From CBDAPX01 sp965198725 (GTDB lineage Bacteria; Pseudomonadota; Alphaproteobacteria; Rhodobacterales; Rhodobacteraceae), in assembly GCA_965198725.1 (NCBI GenBank), contig CBDAPX010000001.1, positions 496,001-560,000 of the forward strand: 64,000 bases of DNA, read 5' to 3'. Of this stretch, positions 61,631 to 64,000 are shown piece by piece. The notes under the pieces are model-generated. The model saw nothing but the letters and a program-made list of their open reading frames with translations. It ran no database searches and had not been told where the DNA came from. Position 1 is the stretch's first letter, and every line of letters starts with the position of its first letter. Position numbers and translations under genes: made by a program.

Positions 61631-61723
61631 TTTTCACTCCTGCAACCTGTGCAACAAAGTACGGTCGCAGCGGCGCGGTTCAATAGACATTAAAGCTTTT
61701 GTGAGGATCCCGCAGTTCCGGCG

Positions 61724-62236
61724 TCAGTCAACCGGCGGCGAACTCGGCGTGATGGCCCCAGCCGCGCGATAGCGGGCCGCCTCAGACGGCGCATCGAGCG
61801 CTTGTGCCTGATAGGCTTGGTTGTAGCGGTCTACCGGCACCAGACGAATGTTGGTAAAGCGTTGCTTGCGGCGCCGGAAATCGGCGTCTTCCTGCGCAAG
61901 CGTGCCCCGGATCGAGGAATCAACACCATAGCGGCTGGCCTGCGTGACCAACCTCGCTTCGGATCCCGGGATCTGACCGGGATTGACCAGGCTTGCGTTT
62001 CCGCCCAAGGCCGCAATGGCCTCGCCGTTGGGGTTGGTGTCCGCACGGTTCACGCCTCCCGGCGTTGGTGCTGGCAGCGCGGCATAGCTTTCAGGTTGTT
62101 GTAACGGCTTTACTGGAAGTACCAAGAATTCGTCCGGACCTTCCCCTGTTGGACGGATCTGTTTCAGGCCCTTATCCGCACATGCCGACAGAACCAAACC
62201 AATCGTCAAAACCATGAAGACGCGGATAACACGCAT
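61724..62236 (-). CDS. DUF3035 lipoprotein
   Basis: This 170-residue protein has a lipoprotein signal with lipobox LSAC (Cys near residue 18). It matches DUF3035, a family of small alphaproteobacterial envelope proteins, with RPTGEGPDEFLVLPVKPLQQ and ETYAALPAPTPGG-like ESYAALPAPTPGG. The function is unknown. In Rhodobacterales it is commonly next to lspA and M16 peptidases, as here, which suggests envelope maintenance. The C-terminal half is Ala/Arg-rich and weakly conserved. Confidence 0.88.
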   Translation of the reverse strand: MRVIRVFMVLTIGLVLSACADKGLKQIRPTGEGPDEFLVLPVKPLQQPESYAALPAPTPGGVNRADTNPNGEAIAALGGNASLVNPGQIPGSEARLVTQASRYGVDSSIRGTLAQEDADFRRRKQRFTNIRLVPVDRYNQAYQAQALDAPSEAARYRAAGAITPSSPPVD

Positions 62237-62287
62237 CTGATCACTCCAACCCGTTTCATGACCGTTTACAGCATTCAGCTGCCAAGG

Positions 62288-62785
62288 TCACGAGGCGTTT
62301 TTTTCACCGTTCTTGTCAGGCCTGTCAAAAACGATCAAGCCAAGCGCGCCGACAAAAATGAATACATCCGCCACGTTAAACACAAAGGGGTTCTGAACCC
62401 CGCAACAGGACATGTTCAAAAAGTCGAGCACATATCCATAGAGCAATCGGTCAGCCACATTGCCCAACGCGCCGCCGACCAGCAGTCCGGCAGAGGCGTA
62501 GAGACGACGATCTGTGTGCCCCCGGCCGATCCAATAGGTCACCCCAGCAACGACGGTCAGCGAAATCGCGATCAGAACCCATCGCGAACCGTCCCCCCCG
62601 TCATTGAAAAGGCCAAAATTGATGCCGCGGTTTTCGCCATACCGAAAGTTGAGAATGGGTGGCAAAACATCAATCGCATAGACCTGCGACAGGTTCATCG
62701 CATGCACCACGATGTATTTGCTCAACTGATCGAGCAGCAACGCCAGACCACCCGCCAGTAGATATGGGCGCCAGACAGAAGACAT
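62288..62785 (-). CDS. lspA: Lipoprotein signal peptidase (signal peptidase II)
   Basis: This is a 165-residue protein with four membrane helices that cleaves prolipoprotein signal peptides at the lipid-modified Cys. The catalytic Asp pair lies in YGYVLDFLNM and FVFNVADVFIFVG, and the conserved NYGENRGINFG-like FRYGENRGINFGLF and GGALGNVADRLLYG are present. Its ATG overlaps the purH stop by one base (TGATG), so it is coupled to purH. Two lipoprotein genes in the window (at 61724 and 3667) encode likely substrates. Confidence 0.95.
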   Translation of the reverse strand: MSSVWRPYLLAGGLALLLDQLSKYIVVHAMNLSQVYAIDVLPPILNFRYGENRGINFGLFNDGGDGSRWVLIAISLTVVAGVTYWIGRGHTDRRLYASAGLLVGGALGNVADRLLYGYVLDFLNMSCCGVQNPFVFNVADVFIFVGALGLIVFDRPDKNGEKNAS

Positions 62786-64000
62786 CAGTGCCGGAAATGC
62801 CGCATACCGGTAAAGACCATGGCCAAACCAGCCTCATTTGCCGCCGCAATCACCTCGGCATCTCGCATGGATCCGCCGGGTTGAATAACCGCCGTTGCAC
62901 CGGCGTTGGCCGCTGTCAGCAACCCGTCAGCGAACGGAAAGAAAGCATCAGACGCGACCACGGACCCAATGGTGGTGGGTTCGGCCAAGCCGAGAACTTC
63001 GGACATGTCTTCTGACTTGCGAGCCGCAATGCGGCAGCTGTCGACGCGGCTCATCTGCCCCGCACCGATCCCAACGGTCGCGCCACCTTTGGCATAGACG
63101 ATCGCATTGGATTTGACGTGCTTTGCAACGGACCATGCAAACAGCAGATCGGCCAGTTCCGCGTCGGTTGGCGCGCGGTCGGTTACGACTTTAAGATCGT
63201 CAGAGGTAATCAGGCCATTGTCCTTGTCCTGCACCAGCAGACCACCCGCAACCTGTTTGACATACAGCGCTGAAGCAGCCGGGTCCGCCATGGCACCTGT
63301 CACCAACAGGCGCAGGTTCTTTTTGCCGGCAAACACCTCTTTGGCTTCGTCATCTGCGTCAGGGGCGATCACGACCTCCGTCATGATCTGGGTCATGTCG
63401 CGGGCCGTTGCACCATCCAAAGGATGGTTGACGGCAATGATACCGCCAAAGGCGCTGGTCCGGTCACAATTAAATGCCCGGGCATAGGCATCTTTCAGCG
63501 TCTCACCCCGTGCAACACCACAAGGGTTGGCGTGCTTGATGATCGCACAAGCCGGTCCATCGGCCGCCCGAAACTCGCTGGCCAATTCAAAGGCTGCATC
63601 GGTGTCGTTGATATTGTTATAGCTTAGCTCTTTACCCTGAAGCTGCTGCGCGCTGGCCACGCCGGGGCGGTCTGTCCCATCGACATAAAATGCCGCTTGT
63701 TGATGCGGGTTTTCGCCATAGCGCAGTGTCTGCGCCAGCGTCCCCGGGACGGTGCGCCGCCGTGGGGCTGGCTCCCCAATCGCGGATGCCATCCAACCAG
63801 ATACAGCCGCGTCATAAGCCGCGGTTCTGGCATAGGCGGTTTGCGCCATTTTTTGACGGAAGGCATAGGTCGTGGCCCCGTCGTTTTCGTCGAGCTCTGC
63901 CAACAGGCCGGCATAATCCTGGGTATCAACAACAACCGTCACAAACCCGTGGTTCTTGGACGCCGCGCGGATCATAGCGGGACCGCCGATGTCGATATTC
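62785..64000 (-). CDS. purH: Bifunctional AICAR transformylase/IMP cyclohydrolase (partial, 5' end outside window)
   Basis: The visible part is about 405 codons and runs off the right edge; the frame is open to position 64000. At the edge it reads NIDIGGPAMIRAASKNHGF, from the end of the N-terminal IMP cyclohydrolase domain. The rest is the AICAR transformylase domain, with LRYGENPHQQAAFY, the catalytic Lys-His in IIKHANPCGVA and SDAFFPFADGLLTAANAGAT. PurH carries out the last two steps of IMP synthesis. It is followed directly by lspA. Confidence 0.97.
   Translation of the reverse strand, partial: NIDIGGPAMIRAASKNHGFVTVVVDTQDYAGLLAELDENDGATTYAFRQKMAQTAYARTAAYDAAVSGWMASAIGEPAPRRRTVPGTLAQTLRYGENPHQQAAFYVDGTDRPGVASAQQLQGKELSYNNINDTDAAFELASEFRAADGPACAIIKHANPCGVARGETLKDAYARAFNCDRTSAFGGIIAVNHPLDGATARDMTQIMTEVVIAPDADDEAKEVFAGKKNLRLLVTGAMADPAASALYVKQVAGGLLVQDKDNGLITSDDLKVVTDRAPTDAELADLLFAWSVAKHVKSNAIVYAKGGATVGIGAGQMSRVDSCRIAARKSEDMSEVLGLAEPTTIGSVVASDAFFPFADGLLTAANAGATAVIQPGGSMRDAEVIAAANEAGLAMVFTGMRHFRH

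Noticed and set aside
60512..61693. 393-codon antisense open frame over the M16 peptidase
   Set aside because: The minus strand encodes a complete M16 peptidase with signal peptide and HxxEH; the plus frame shows no family features.

Overview
The window is 64 kb of bacterial chromosome from an alphaproteobacterium of the order Rhodobacterales (roseobacter group). The evidence is the gene content: a split MnmC pair, RppH, a DUF3035 lipoprotein next to purH-lspA, a two-domain ALDH16-type dehydrogenase, and a sit-type metal transporter behind a Mur-like palindrome. GC content is fairly high, coding density is high, and many genes overlap as ATGA. I saw no rRNA, tRNA, CRISPR array, prophage or plasmid origin. 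One IS3-family insertion sequence is present.

Layout. 0-11.6 kb: tRNA modification and repair genes (mnmD, its FAD partner, an Ada-like protein, nth), a PfkB kinase, rppH, a frameshifted fadH, and an ArsR-type regulator divergent from a NIPSNAP/monooxygenase pair. 11.6-15.4 kb: the accessory part, with a decayed DUF4399 gene, the IS3 element, and a three-gene module (acidic-tailed PepSY-like protein, membrane-anchored LuxR-type HTH protein, ferric-reductase-type flavocytochrome). 15.5-20.7 kb: trhO, then pncA, a hybrid histidine kinase and pncB. 20.7-29.4 kb: a peptide-type ABC transporter whose binding-protein gene is separated from its permease genes by an HxlR regulator and a Tat-exported metallo-hydrolase; an aldehyde dehydrogenase with an internal stop lies at the end. 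29.5-34.9 kb: panBC and glpDK. 35.1-43.8 kb: a flavin monooxygenase, a short-chain prenyl diphosphate synthase, a family 25 glycosyltransferase, a dimethylglycine-dehydrogenase-like enzyme, rmuC and mutL. 43.9-64 kb: 5-oxoprolinase, cytochrome bd (cydAB), a class III aminotransferase, a sit-type Mn/Fe/Zn ABC operon, deoC with an ALDH16 gene, two M16 peptidases, a DUF3035 lipoprotein, lspA and a partial purH.

Functional themes are NAD salvage (pncA/pncB around a sensor kinase), deoxynucleoside catabolism (deoC plus ALDH16), glycerol use, pantothenate synthesis and metal uptake. Four genes are broken by different lesions: fadH (+1 base in an A run), a GNAT gene (central deletion), DUF4399 (nonsense codon plus IS truncation) and an aldehyde dehydrogenase (Gly to stop). 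The two single-base lesions could be sequencing errors. The best candidate for an undescribed system is the PepSY/HTH/ferric-reductase module at 13.15-15.40 kb.
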